Shown here one piece after another: positions 25,201 to 37,300 of a stretch of 64,000 nucleotides of DNA. The notes beneath the pieces were generated by a model. That model searched no databases. It saw only the letters and a list, made by a program, of their open reading frames with translations, and was not told the DNA's origin. Made by a program: the position numbers and the translations under genes. The stretch lies in the NCBI RefSeq assembly GCF_000003815.2, contig NC_049980.1, positions 3,528,361 through 3,592,360 on the forward strand, given 5' to 3'. How positions within the stretch are numbered: position 1 is the first letter of the stretch; each line of letters opens with the position of its first letter. Source of the stretch: Branchiostoma floridae. Taxonomy: Eukaryota > Chordata > Leptocardii > Amphioxiformes > Branchiostomatidae.

Positions 25201-28200
25201 ACATTAATCGGTAACATTGCTATTTTCCCCCCAGACTGTTGAGCGTCGGGTTGTGCGTGTGGCAGGCCGCCTGACCGGACACCTGTCTGACCTGGCTGGG
25301 AAGGCGGTTGACACCGCCCACTCCGTACTGCCGCAGTCATTCCAGGACCAGCTGCACAATGTGAGGCAGACCGTGGACAGCATGTACGGGGAGTTCAAGG
25401 AGGTAACATACATTCGCATAATTCCACCAGGTGCCATTATAACGCCACCTCAAAAAACGTTGTTATAGAGGCCTTGTCAAGATTGTCTTCAACAGCTAAA
25501 TATCTGAATTGTATTACATTTAGGATATTTAACATTCGCTGTTCAAGACAATCTTGGGAAGACCTCTATACTAACGTTTTTTTGAGGTGGCGGTATTATG
25601 GCACCTGGTGGAATTATGATAGTCGTTGTTAGATAGAATTTTATTTGCTTCAGCCCAATGGGGCGAAGTATTGTTTTTGGCGTGTCTTTGATGGTGTTTT
25701 TTTGTGATTATCAATTTGCACAAGGTAGTATTGCCCTTCAGTTTCACTGATGACTGCTATTTTTGCATGTTTTGAGTTGTTGCAAAGCAGTATGGGCTGG
25801 GGGTGAAGTCTCATCTTTCAGTGTCTAGTAGGCACAGCTCTTTAAATTAAAGAGGCCTAACATGCAACTCACGACATAAATCTGTATACTGTAAATGCAT
25901 TTAAGTTCGCGGGGATTTAATTTCGCGGTAGCGGGAAAAGGGACTTTTCGCGGTGGATTTAAGTTAGCGGTAACACCATTGACTGCAGTGTAACTAATAC
26001 CATAATAAAAAAATTAACTTTTTTTTTTAAATTAAAATAAAACATTAATCCACCGCGAACATTTCTGCATTTACAGTACTTGGAAATGTGATCCAAGAAG
26101 GCTTCAAAACACTTACTACTCTGTTGTTACCAGCATTTCCGACCAGTGACAGTGTGTCTTAGGCTTTTGATTTCTACACACAAGCATATTGGAAGTTGTT
26201 ATGATTTTGGGAAAGATCTGAATCAAGGAATTTCTAGATTGAACACAGGATTGATGTCTGTAGTTGCTGCAGAACACAAATAGCCAGACAGAGGGCACTT
26301 TTTTTCTAATTTAAGAAGTTCAGTTTGGAAACTATACTGAGGAATACAAGCATTTGCAGAAAGTGTGCTGGGCTTGTGTAGCATTGTGTTGGAGCAGAAT
26401 ATTCATGTTCATTTTTTTGTACCTTGAACATTATCAGTGACTGTCAAATGTTTTTGAGGTTTGTGATGAAGAAGGGATTAGATCAAGTCTAAAATTTTCT
26501 TAATATTCTTACCATTTTCTTGTGATTTTGTTCAGGCCAAGAGTTTTAGTGACCTGCCGACCGAGCTTCTGGAGAAGTCGCGGGAACAGATCCAGAACCT
26601 GGCGGGCGTGGTCACCTCGGTTACGGAGTACATCGTGGCCAACACGCCTATCCAATGGGTGGTGAGTAGCTCCCACACTACTACTTTCTTTAATGGTGTT
26701 GGCTCTTTGATATGTGATAGTTGGTTAAGGCCACTTTAATTCTTTCATTTGGTTCTTGGACCCTTCCAGGACCTTTACTTCCCAGACCTTTTTATTACAA
26801 AGGGTCTTGGAAGAAAATTAGGGTCTGACTATGGAAATGTTCACCCTCTGGCATCAGTGTTTTAAGACATCAGTTTTGCCCTAAGAATCAACTGCCCTGT
26901 TGAGTATTATTTGTTTTGATTTCAAGAACCAATGGATTGAATTGCTGTGGTAATTATAGTGTAGGCTTGCCACAAGATGTACATTGTAACTATATAGCCA
27001 TATATATATACTACTGTAACAGCTATTTCTTAACATGTGCTGTGCTTTTACAAAAAAAAAATTTTAACAGTAATTCTACCAAGCATATATTTCTACCACT
27101 TTTTGTAGAAGGTGGTAACCAAGCCAAACCCTATGCGTTTCTGCAAGGGTTTATGTTTTGCAAACTTGACCTTTTTATTATCTAATTTTAAAGATGTATG
27201 AAGTCCTCACTCACTCACTCACTCACTCACTCACTCTCACTCACTCACTCACTCACTCACTCACTCACTCACTCACTCACTCACTCGCTCACTCGCTCAC
27301 TCACTTACACACTCACACATTCACTCACTGTCACTCAAGACAATTACAAGTATGCACATGGACATCACTTTACGTATGAAGTTAAGATAACATATAATAC
27401 CAGTAGTATATGTACGGATCTTGAATTAAATCATGTAGACACAATTTGTAATAGCATTGCCCATATAAATGCCCGTGTATGCCATGGTAAAGTAAAATGA
27501 TCAAAAAGTGTTTTTCAAGACAGGACACATTCTGAAAGGAGGGTAAGATTAGTTTCTGACTCAAAAGAATTGGTACATTTTAGATTTGTTTATCCATGAA
27601 CAAGATGTTGTGATTAGTCTGACTCCCTCTCTCTCTCTGAGGTTGGATTGGGGTTTTAAACAAAACTAGGACCATTCTGAACAACAATGCATAGGGAGGT
27701 ATGGCTGATGTGTTTCAGTTTGTTTCCTCATATATAGAAGGGAACAAATTTTCTTCGGTTCTTTCTTGAGGTCCACCTTTCTTGTTTTTACCCCATACAA
27801 TAAAGTGGGCCTGCTGATTCTTGTATCTTTATCAACAAGAGAATACTTGAACCCCCAGTTTTCACATTGTGCATAATTATATATATACAGTGTGAACAGT
27901 GGGAGGGCCTGTATGACATTGCAGCACTCTACCCCAACTGGCACACTTAGATTTTAGACATAGAAATGGTTTCACAGCAGTTTAATCCTGTGTACAGTCC
28001 AGTGGACTCCACTTCACGATCAGAACTCTCTTGCCACTGAAGGTTGTGGCAAAAAAAAGAGCAGATCATTGCAAAAGTAATGAAACAAAAGGCTCCAATT
28101 TTGCATGACATCCCACCAAATTTTACTGCTGTGTAGGTCCCTGCCCGTTTTCTTCCTGCCCCGGATGCTGTGAATGAGGGAAGGGATGAAGGTCAGGAAA

Positions 28201-28307
28201 ACGAGGATGAGCGCCAGGACGAGCGGCAAGAGGAGGAGGATGACCTTGAGGAGAGTCAGGAGGAGAATGACCTTGAGGAAAGTCAAGGTGATGAAAACCT
28301 TGATTGA
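22231..28307 (+). CDS. PLIN: Perilipin (lipid-droplet coat protein), main isoform
   Basis: Perilipins coat lipid droplets and control lipase access. Coding exons are 22231-22435, 22895-23137, 23721-23929, 24559-24696, 25235-25402, 26536-26661 and 28137-28307. All junctions are GT-AG in phase, giving 419 aa (human PLIN2 is 437). The N-terminal PAT domain shows ITRVGSLPLVSA, YPLVKYVGEMAEK and KLEPQIAVANSYAVAGLNKLEE. The middle (~95-150) resembles the 11-mer amphipathic-helix region that binds droplets, followed by VEYYLPPEKK. The C-terminal four-helix part shows IQYAKENIDTAGDQVKE and ends VANTPIQWVVPARFLP, like PLIN2 NNTPLNWLVGPFYP. The ATG at 22231 has a good Kozak context (A at -3, G at +4). 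An in-frame ATG at 22204 is weaker and would add nine residues. The tail is highly acidic. Confidence 0.92.
23410..23690. repeat. Intronic tandem duplication, ~160-bp unit
   Basis: TTTACAAACAGGCT.CAG..CT through GAA.CATTTTGC..TTGC.AAGAAA.ATTAGTTT occurs at ~23412 and again at ~23582, in the perilipin intron before the third coding exon. A second pair, AGCCTTTTGGGGGG..CAGTGGAGT..ATGTAGTTTCC, occurs at ~24030 and ~24766 in the following introns. Confidence 0.55.
25418..25617. mobile_element. 200-bp foldback MITE 16 bp after a perilipin donor
   Basis: Ends ATAATTCCACCAGGTGCC / GGCACCTGGTGGAATTAT are inverted, and the arms run on through GGTGGC / GCCACC, AACGTT, GACCTCTATA and CAAGATTGTCTT to a ~45-bp loop. 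It starts just beyond the donor at 25403. TSD not resolved. Confidence 0.75.
25889..26076. mobile_element. 188-bp MITE with TA target site
   Basis: Inverted ends CTGTAAATGCA / TGCATTTACAG flanked by TA on each side, with subterminal CGCGG blocks (TTCGCGGGG, CCACCGCGAAC). A TA site suggests a Tc1/mariner-type mobiliser. Located in a perilipin intron. Confidence 0.7.
27209..27345. repeat. (CACT)n microsatellite
   Basis: Tetranucleotide array with CACTCGCT interruptions in the last perilipin intron. The open frames over it are artefacts. Confidence 0.95.
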
Positions 28308-28379
28308 GGAAGACCCCAAAGAAGGTTGACACGGGACTGGTACCTTGAGAAGGAGGAGGAGTCTGAATCAGATCTTTTG

Positions 28380-28700
28380 GAGGAGTAAGATTCAAAGATG
28401 AAGGAATGGAGTCAAATAGGAAAAGCTAGAGTTGGGAAAGTACAGGTTTTGGGTGAAAAGCTGGATGTTGTTAGTGACAAGCTGTAGATTATTGGTGTAA
28501 AGGTTTACAAAAAGTTTTTTTGGGTGAGAGTTGGTAGGTTTTTGTGAGAAGGAAAGGTGGAAAGTTTTTTTTTGTAGAAAGAGGTTTTTGATGAAGAGAT
28601 GGAGGTTTATGGTGAAAAGGAGATTTTTGAGCAAACGATGGAGGTTTTTGAGATAAAGATGGAGGTTTTTGAGGAAAAGACTGATATGTTCCGTAGTGCT
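28380..28700 (+). repeat. Purine-rich degenerate minisatellite in perilipin 3' UTR
   Basis: Loosely repeated GATGGAGGTTTTTGAG / GTGAGAAGG units, strand-biased to G/A/T with almost no C, downstream of the stop at 28307. An AATAAA at ~28787 could end this transcript. Confidence 0.5.
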
Positions 28701-28810
28701 GTAAGTAGATAGTAAGAAGATTAGCTGTTACAATGGAAAAGGAAAGAATTGATGGCAATAAGGTAGTTATATGGTAGAGTGTAGTGAATAAAGAAGATTA
28801 CAGTTCACAA

Positions 28811-29243
28811 TAGGGCTGGGTACCGGTACAGAAAATTTAGGTCCAGGTCCGGTTCAGGTCCAGAGGATCAGGTCCAGGTCCGGACCTGAACCTGGACCTG
28901 ATTCTGTATGACTCATACCAATGGTCCATTTCACTACAAAGAAATCTGTTTGGTGGAGTATTAGACTTACACTGGCGTTTTAAAATCCTACAGCGCTAAC
29001 TGCACCTGTACGATTGACTGTAAACCTTGGTAGAAATTACTATAAACTCTACTCTACTTCACTCTTGTTATTTTCTTCCAACTGCAAGCGCCAAAACGTG
29101 TGAATGCCTGATAAAATAATATGTTAATTTTCTTATCGGTCCAACATCCGGTCCACCTATTTTTTTCAGGTCCGGTTTTTCTGGACCGGTCCAATAAGAA
29201 AAACCGGTTTTGTACCGGTACGCTGAACCGATACCCAGCCCTA
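28811..29243 (+). mobile_element. hAT-like MITE, copy 2, with 8-bp TSD
   Basis: Full element from TAGGGCTGGGTACCGG to CCCAGCCCTA, flanked by perfect 8-bp GTTCACAA (28803-28810 and 29244-29251). An 8-bp TSD with a TAGGG end fits hAT. It lies between the two perilipin terminal exons. Confidence 0.88.
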
Positions 29244-29251
29244 GTTCACAA

Positions 29252-31873
29252 TATAGTTATATGATGATGACAGTTCACAAAAAACTCAGCCTATGGTGTA
29301 CTTTTCACAGATAGAAATTGAAAGAAAATTCAGGTTTAATAGCTGCAAGTGTGCTTATGCCCAGGGAAAAGGCTCAATTTTCTACTTCAACTTGATGAAT
29401 ACATATTGGAAAATTATTCTACAACATTTTCATCACTGAAATGCCAGATCGAATATTTTATATCCCTTGCCTGCAATAGTGGTCAACCAAAAAAGGCAAT
29501 ATACATATTTAGGGTCGTCAACTACCACTCAGTATTGATCACTCAATGAGATGATATCTTGTGACTCATATCTGGATATCGATTATTTGAAGAACAATAC
29601 ATTGCAATTGAACTAGACTAAGTAATACATTTCAGTAATTGTGCTAAGTAATTGTTTCTTCAGTTGCAAGTTATGATGTTGTTATTGAGCACTTTTGACT
29701 ATCATGAAGTTTATATCATCTACATGGATACTCATTAAAAGCAAAAATTGTTGTTAACATCAGAAAATTAACATAGTAGCATTCCATTTCACATTAAATT
29801 CCAACTTTCAGTAATTATTTTCATAACCTTGTGAAAAGTTTTGGTAATCTCTAACACATTATTCTGTGCCATGCCTGTTGTCATACATGTAGCGCTTCAT
29901 TCAAGAAATAAAGTGTTTACTGTAATCCATCATGGCTTATGTATCCTGTTGTTTTCAAACTGGGTAGGAGGGAAGTTTATTGAAGACTGAAACTGGAGAG
30001 ATTTAGTCCCAGGGTAGTGAACAATTGTTATATAAATTTTGTTTTGTAGCTTGGTCTGTAGTAAACCATGTAAAATGCAATCAAAAAGATAATAAAGAAA
30101 AATTGCTGTCAACTCTATTAGCCCTTGGAGCTGTATCAGACTGTACTTGGCAATACAAATTTTAAGTTTAAAATCTTTTACACTCAATGGGTTAATGTAC
30201 ATGTGTAGGAGCACTAAACAAAACTAGATGCTTCTGTACGATCAACGTACAATTGATTTTAAGTGAAGTCCTCAGATGAATTAATTGCACTGATGGTACA
30301 TGTAATTACAGAAGGGCTACAGTGTTCTGTTCATAACATTAGACTGACTTTCACAACGCCACTACTGACAGCATCAAATACATGTATGTCTTAGGCCAAT
30401 GCTCGATTTGATTCACAAGTCAACGTTGATTTTCTTATTGATAGTACAGTCACTACTTTTCTTTTGGGAGAAAGGCTAAACTGTATCCAAAGAACACGCG
30501 GAATCATGTACTGCAACTTTCAGAATGTGGCGTTAAAGGCAGGAATGGGTCATAAGTACCAGATTACCTTTATGTCACCCCCTGTACCTATTCAAGGTAG
30601 GATGGCAAGCTTGAACATGGAGCATTGTACATTTGAGTGCACCATCTGACCTTGAACTGAGATGGGGGATGACATAGGTTATCTGTCTTTTGCAAACTTT
30701 TGCTGCAGTCATTTGGCTCTGTCACATTCTGGAACTGCAGTGTAGACAAGTCCATTCTGTAAAGGCAGCCGAAAAAATTTGCAGGGCCCAATTTATTCAA
30801 ATGAAAGTTTAGTATATCAATCATGACTGCGTTACCAGCGCAGACAAATTTTCATGCTAATACTCCTTTTTTGACAATACGCTACATCACTGAAGTTAAG
30901 ATGACATGTGCATCCTTTTAAAAAATTCATATTTTTTGTAAGAAAACGGAATGGCTATGCAAAAACTGATTCTGAAGAAAGGAAGTCAACAAAAATAGAG
31001 TCTGGATATATACAGTAGTTTTTTCAGGCGTTAAACCTTGAATTTATTATTGAAATATGGCAAATAAGTAATTAGTAATTAGTAACAGTGAAGCCTTCTG
31101 TAGTGGTGATGATGTGCAAATGCATCCAATAATACTGGTAATCCAGTCTACAATATTTGGGTTAATAGATTATGAACATACTATTAAATGTAATAACATA
31201 ATTTTTTATATACAGTAGTGGCACCACTATCATACTAGTACAACGCCTCCACTGCTTGACAACATTACAGTTCTACATGTATGCATCACACAATGTTGTT
31301 TATAACTTATGCACCACTACAATACTTATGACAAACAACAATCACTACAATTCTTTTTCACACAATGTCTACTGCATTTGATTGTAGCATAGAGATGCTA
31401 TGGGCTGGACTCAGACTGTACCATACCAATACTGACGAAGTGGCACTCACATTAATGCATTTATTACTAATAGATTACTACTGAGAGACATAACCATGGC
31501 AACTGGTAATTCAGCATTTGCTGGAGTAATGCAGAATATCTCCTCCATCACTCCTTACAAATTTTTTGTCTCCTGACCACTTCATGTAAATGTATGAATG
31601 TGCTTGCAGTGAGCACGCCCCCTAGCTGAGAAGGGAGTGTACTGCATTTTAAAATGTTGATCATATCACTACCAAATGTTTCAAGAAAAAAAATAACAAA
31701 AAATCTTTGTTTTTTAAAAAAAGTTTTCAATTTGCATTAAAAATTAAAATGAAATCAAACATTACATTTTACTTCTTTTACATGGTCTAGAAAATGAAAT
31801 AAATTCTATTCCATAGTTTGATATTGTATATTAGTAATGAATATCGCTAACATTTTGACATTTTTCTGAATAG
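29252..31873. other. Gene-free stretch between perilipin terminal exons
   Basis: AT-rich with no exon, RNA gene or long repeat that I can support. It would be intron for the transcript using exon 31874 and intergenic for the main transcript. Confidence 0.4.
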
Positions 31874-31999
31874 GCTCCGGGAGAAGAGCTGGATGACCTG
31901 ACCCTGGAGGCTGACCCAGGAGAGGAGTCAGAGGGGGAGGAGGAAATGGACCAGGATGAGACACTGGAGATGGAGCCAGTTGTGGCACCTGATATGTAA
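31874..31999 (+). CDS. PLIN: Alternative terminal exon of perilipin
   Basis: Following an acceptor TTCTGAATAG, an open segment of 41 codons plus TAA in phase 0, the phase left by exon 26536-26661. It reads APGEELDDLTLEADPGEE... and ends VVAPDM. Use in place of exon 28137-28307 would give a 404-aa isoform lacking the VPARFLP end. Its acidic composition resembles the main tail, supporting a real exon. It lies 3.6 kb further downstream. No second copy of the rest of the gene is nearby. Confidence 0.6.
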   Translation, partial: APGEELDDLTLEADPGEESEGEEEMDQDETLEMEPVVAPDM

Positions 32000-32093
32000 C
32001 TCCCAGTCAGTATTGCTACGGTCACAATTGCAAAAAATGGGCTCTGTTGGGAAGTAAATGGGCTGTTTTGTTGCACTTTCGGGCATGCCCCCT

Positions 32094-32273
32094 ATGGCCC
32101 AGTTTACACGAGGCAAAAAAAGGACTCGTCCTATAAATGAACTCCTACGTTTGATGCTAGGACACATTTTTGCCTGTATAAAAATGAAAATGACGCGCTG
32201 CAGTGTGGCACCTCTGAACGTTGTAGGACATTTTTAGGACAAGTCATTTTCTTGCCTCGTGTAAACTGGCCCT
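32094..32273. mobile_element. 180-bp foldback MITE after alternative perilipin exon
   Basis: Ends GGCCCAGTTTACACGAGGCA and TGCCTCGTGTAAACTGGCCC are inverted. Internal GGACTCGTCCT / AGGACAAGTC blocks also face each other. TATG occurs on both sides but the boundary is uncertain. It lies ~95 bp beyond the TAA at 31999. Confidence 0.7.
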
Positions 32274-32375
32274 ATGTTGTCCCGTGGGACACCCTGCAGC
32301 TATATTTTGGCACGGCATTTTTAAAACTTTGAGTTAAGATAAACCCAGGACCTGGTGACACCAATGATACTCCAC

Positions 32376-32780
32376 ATTATGTCATACCTATGACGTGAAA
32401 ACGTTCGATACGGGTGTTCCGGACCGGGCCGTACGCTTCCGTATCGCACAGGTTCAAAAGGCGTATCACACAGGCTCCATTCGAGTAAATTGAACTGTTT
32501 AGAGCGGGCCGAATACGGCTCGATTGGCAATTCGGATACCTGATTCGGACGTTGGAACATTGCTGTTGCAACACTTTTGGTTCGAGGGCACCAAATTTGT
32601 TCAACTTCTGGCGCATTTCGCATCAAAACATGGGTTTTCTTAGGTGGGTATGACATAAATAAAATACAACACAGTGTATTCCGCATCACCATCGGTCTCA
32701 GCCCTCCCGCGGGTCGGATCGCCCGCGGTCGGGCTGATACCTTGGGTGATACGGAATACACCGTGTTGTATTCTATATGT
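32376..32780. repeat. Dispersed foldback repeat, family R2, full copy
   Basis: Outer facing ends TGTCATACC / GGTATGACA (32378, ~32655) are followed by a second inverted pair, ACAACACAGTGTATTCCGC and GCGGAATACACTGTGTTGT-like sequence, to ~32773. The GCCCTCCCGCGGGTCGGATC block is its own palindrome. Related to 1605-1810 and 44960-45240. Confidence 0.65.
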
Positions 32781-33660
32781 ACATGTAGTCGGCAGTCATC
32801 CGGTACAAATTTTGACTGCTGAGCCCATCCAATGGGCCCTGGTGCAGTTGTAACTGTAGCATATCCTGGGGCATTTTATCTGTGCAGCCCCTGAGAATAC
32901 AATTAAGAATCTGGCCAGTAATGCCAGATCTGCCATATGCTTTCATTTATTGTGACTGTGAATGTTACATTTATTTTAACAGAAGATGAAAATATTTTAG
33001 AATCTCTATAGAAATATTTTAATGACCTTGACAGAAACGTTTGTTGCTTCTATATATATAATGTAATCTGTGCCCTGATATCCTGTGAAAGGTGATATAT
33101 TATAGAAGCATTAAGCCTTTATTCTAGCACAAAAATAAGTTTTGCTTCACTGAATCTCAACTCTTCATGAAGAAGGCATGAAATGAATAACGCTAAAACT
33201 ACATTAAGTGGAACAGAAACTAATTATTTACATGTAACATCCTTCAATAGTCTTTGCTCTTGTGTACTATTAATATGGTATTATTGAACTAAAATGCAAC
33301 CACAACCCTAGATGTCATTCCACAACTACGTCACATCAAACACAGGACAGTCGGCTTTAGTTTAGGTCATTATTTTGAATTACGGTAAATTACCGCTTAC
33401 AGTATGCAGACATGTCAAAATATAAATCATATTTAAATACTGGTCCCATCTGTTCTGAATAGATGTTGCAACTTGAGTATTTTTTGTGACATGAAAACTA
33501 TGCGTTGATGTGGATCAAATGTTGCTGTGATTTGTGACAATTAAATTATATCCTCTGCATAAATAGTCTTATTGCATCTGTTGTTGTACGTATAGTACAA
33601 GCAGGAGTTAGCATTGATTAACTTCATGGAATATTCATGCATGGCGGCTATATTTTCACT

Positions 33661-33800
33661 AGCGTGTGTGTGTGTGTGTTTGTGTGTGTTTGTGAGTGTG
33701 TGAGTGTGCGTGAGAGAGTGCGTGTTTGTGTGTGTGTGAGAGAGTGTGAGTGTGTGTGTGTGAAAGAGTGTGAGTGTGTTTGTGTATGTATGTGTGCCTG
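33661..33800. repeat. (GT)n-rich microsatellite
   Basis: GTGTGT/GTGAGAG simple sequence just beyond the 3' end of LRR receptor A. The interval 32780-33660 shows no gene. Confidence 0.9.
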
Positions 33801-34329
33801 TCAAGAAGATGACTCAGAAACGGCTGGATGGATTGGTTTCATAAGCTACAGAGTGGCATAGTTGGCTAACACTCGTCACTATGCCAAATTATACACGCTC
33901 AAGTTGCTACAGAAACGACAAGAAAACTTGCTGCACTTCTAGTCATGAAGGCTAACAAAGAAAAACAACTTTGATCTTCTTCTATGCTTCATATGGTAAA
34001 GGCGACGATTTGGCAGCGAACCCACTGCGAAAGCGACGGCATATAGTACCTTGATATAAGTACTGTCTCACTGGTACAATGTAGATGCTTTGATGTCCTC
34101 GCTTTTTATCTCCGCGTAGACGTGCTGAATTCGAAGTTCGATGTTTGGTCGTCACCGTTTACCGAAGAGCCTTGTATACGTTGAGATGTGCACGACGGAA
34201 GTCACTGCTCTGAGCAACACTACATATGTCTAGAACGTGCATGGCGATTAGTGTTTCCAACGGCAAGGCGTCAAGCCTGGTCCTTTCTTCACCTGAAAAC
34301 GATTTTGTAGCAGACGGCCTAGGCCGGCA

Positions 34330-37300
34330 TCACTTTGACCAACACTGAAAACGATTGAAGCTCTCCCTTTTCCATCTGGCAAAAGCAACAAGCATGATGG
34401 CAAGGAAAACACCAACGATGCCACCTGTTAGCCCTGAGGAAAAACAAAAGCTTTGATTATGCTTTGGTCACAATTGCGTCGGAGGTACATTGTATATAGC
34501 CCCGGCCAGGCTTTGAAGAAACAGATTTGTCTCCATGGACTGCCGGATACCCTGGATTGAAATTTGTGTTTTTGAAGCAAGAGCGCGAATAAAAAAACGT
34601 TTGGCCAAAAAGAAGTTGCATGGTATGTTAGAAAGGTGTATAATGTTTCATAGAGAGACCGTTCAACAAACAAGCAACTATACGACCCCCTTCCAGCCAT
34701 TTCATCTGTAGTAAGGCAGCGCCGGCTCGCCCTAGCAGGGCATGTGGTTCGTGGTAACGAGCCTGCAGCCGAAAATTGATGCGCGAGCGGATGTCATCCA
34801 TAAACTAGTAATCAAATTAACGTGGCCTTACTAAATTTAGTAAAGTAATGTGATAGAGGGGTGCTATCGCATTTTTCAGTATCAATGTGATAGCACCCCT
34901 CTATCACATTAATTCACTAGTACGAGGGAAAAGATTGTGTCTGTTAGTGGAAAAATGGGGTAGCACCGCTCTATCACATTAATTCACTTGTAAAAGATTA
35001 ACAAGCTTGTCTACATTTGTGTCTGCTAGAGAAAAAAATGTGATTACACCTCTTTATCACATTAACCCTATTCAGACCGGGGGGGGGGGGCTTTTGAGGC
35101 CCGCGCTTACTTTGATGTCCTATAACGCCAGAACGGCTTACGCTAGAGCCACCAAATTTGGTGAGTTTTCCTAAAATATTGTTGGCAACAATTTTAAAAA
35201 GTTTGACAAATTTTCCATTTTTTCGTGTTGCCATGGCAACCGTTTGTTGACAGGCAGTTTTGCCAAAAATCACTATTTTTGGTTCTAACAATGTATTTTT
35301 CACAATTATTTGCTATATTTCTGCTATTTTGTTTCATAAATAAAATCTTATATTATTTAGCATATCTTTCATAATTATGTATGCATAAATTATGCTAATT
35401 TGATGACGTCATCAGCCCAAAATCCAAGATGGCGGACCGTATGGCCAGATCAAGAATAACAAGCTAATTATCCCTTAAAAGTTGTAACCACCTGCTATTT
35501 TTTCATCTAAATGAATGAATCTAGTCTATTTCCATTGCTCTTTGTGGTTATTTGTTGCAAAAAAAGTATTTTTAAAAATTCAAGGTGGTCGATATAATAT
35601 GGCGGAGCCCAACTCGTATCTTAGATGTGCATGACGTCATTTTATGACGTCATTTTGACGTCATTGATGTTGCTATTGGCAACGCAAGTCGTAATAAACA
35701 TTATTATTCTGTTATCTGCACTTGTTGTTACATTTTTGCAGCATAACTTGAAGTTTTCTTTTTTCATGGGTCCGGCCAATATAATCAAATTGATGACGTC
35801 ATAATTACGTCATCTTACGTCAACGTAACGTCAAACGTCACATACACGTCAGATATTATGTCGACATTATGTCCTAAAAATTTGGTGGCCCTTCAGCACG
35901 TCGTTTTAGAGTTATAGGACATCAAAGTGGAGGGCCTCAAAAGCCCCCCCCCCCCCGGTCCAGGGATGACCAAAAAAGCCCGGTCTGAATAGGGTTAAAT
36001 CACTATAGTATATAGACAATTATTGACATAACAGTCTTTACACAGCAAGTTATCACAACTTTTCCAACTATCACGTTTTCGGTCCTAAAATTCAGGGCTA
36101 AATAAATGTGATATACAATTAAGTCTTCAAATTTGTACGTAATCATTTTCATAGCACATTATAAACGGGTCAATTGCCTGGAAAGAAAGCAATCCTGTCA
36201 AATTTCTTCCTGTCTCATGCGTCGATAGCTTACCGATAAGGACCAACCAGTGCCTAGCAGTAAGATCTAAAAATATACAGAGGCAGACACTTTTAAGGTG
36301 CAATAACCAAACTTCACCGAAATTTTTTGCACAAATGTCTAAAGTGGAAGAATCACACAGATGCTTTAACACTATTGTAAACCTATTGTTTTTTGTATGT
36401 CACTTTCAAAATATGCCAGAATATTTAAAAGAATTAAAGAATAATAGATTCAAAATTTCATATTTTGAAAAGAAGTGTCTAACATATTATTTCATTGAGA
36501 ACAATTCAAACTTATTACAAATACTGTTTAAAAATCCTTGCGGTGACTTGGAATGGACTCTATATCGGTGTCAATTTTAGACAAGTGAATAAATAAAAGA
36601 TTAAGGTAACAATTAGGGCACAAAACCGTTTTTTTTCTTATTGGGCCGGTCCGGAAAATTCGATGGACCGGATGTTGGACCTATTAGAAAATAAACAGAT
36701 TATATGATCATGACGTTTTGGGATCTTACCGGTCGAAGAAAATAACAAGAGTGAAGTAGAGTTAATTAAGTTTAAAGTCATTTCTACCAAGGAATTTTGA
36801 TAAAAGTTCCTTGTTTCTACCAACCGCACTTGTAAGGCAGTAAGTCTTACAGAATTTCAAAAGTGGGAGTCAAATACTCCACCAAACATGTTGCTTTGTA
36901 GCGAAATAGACCATTGTTTTTGGTATTATCCATTCACATATTTTCTCATATTGAATCAGGCTCAGGTCCTGGACCTGATCCTCTGGACCTGAACTGGACC
37001 TGGACCTGAATTTTCTGTACCGGTACCCAGCCCTAGTAACAATACAATAGTTCAAACCATATTATGGAAGAATTTAAAAGGACTCACCTTTCCACCAAAT
37101 GAGCTGATGTTGGGACGTACTGGCAGTGGTTCTCTCCCAGCTGAGTGTAAGTGTTGGGAGTTCTGTCTCGGCGGTTGTATTCTTCTCGGAGTCTCGATTC
37201 CCTGCCTTACCCAGGTACAATGTTCGTTGTGGATTGGGAGATGTACACGTTGATAGAGAGACGTTTTGTAGCGACTTGCCCTTCAATTCTCGTGGTGAGT

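Noticed and set aside
34848-35061. Possible CRISPR-like array because of regularly spaced palindromic repeats
   Set aside because: Units differ, spacing is irregular, orientation flips, and the genome is animal. A satellite or foldback origin is simpler.
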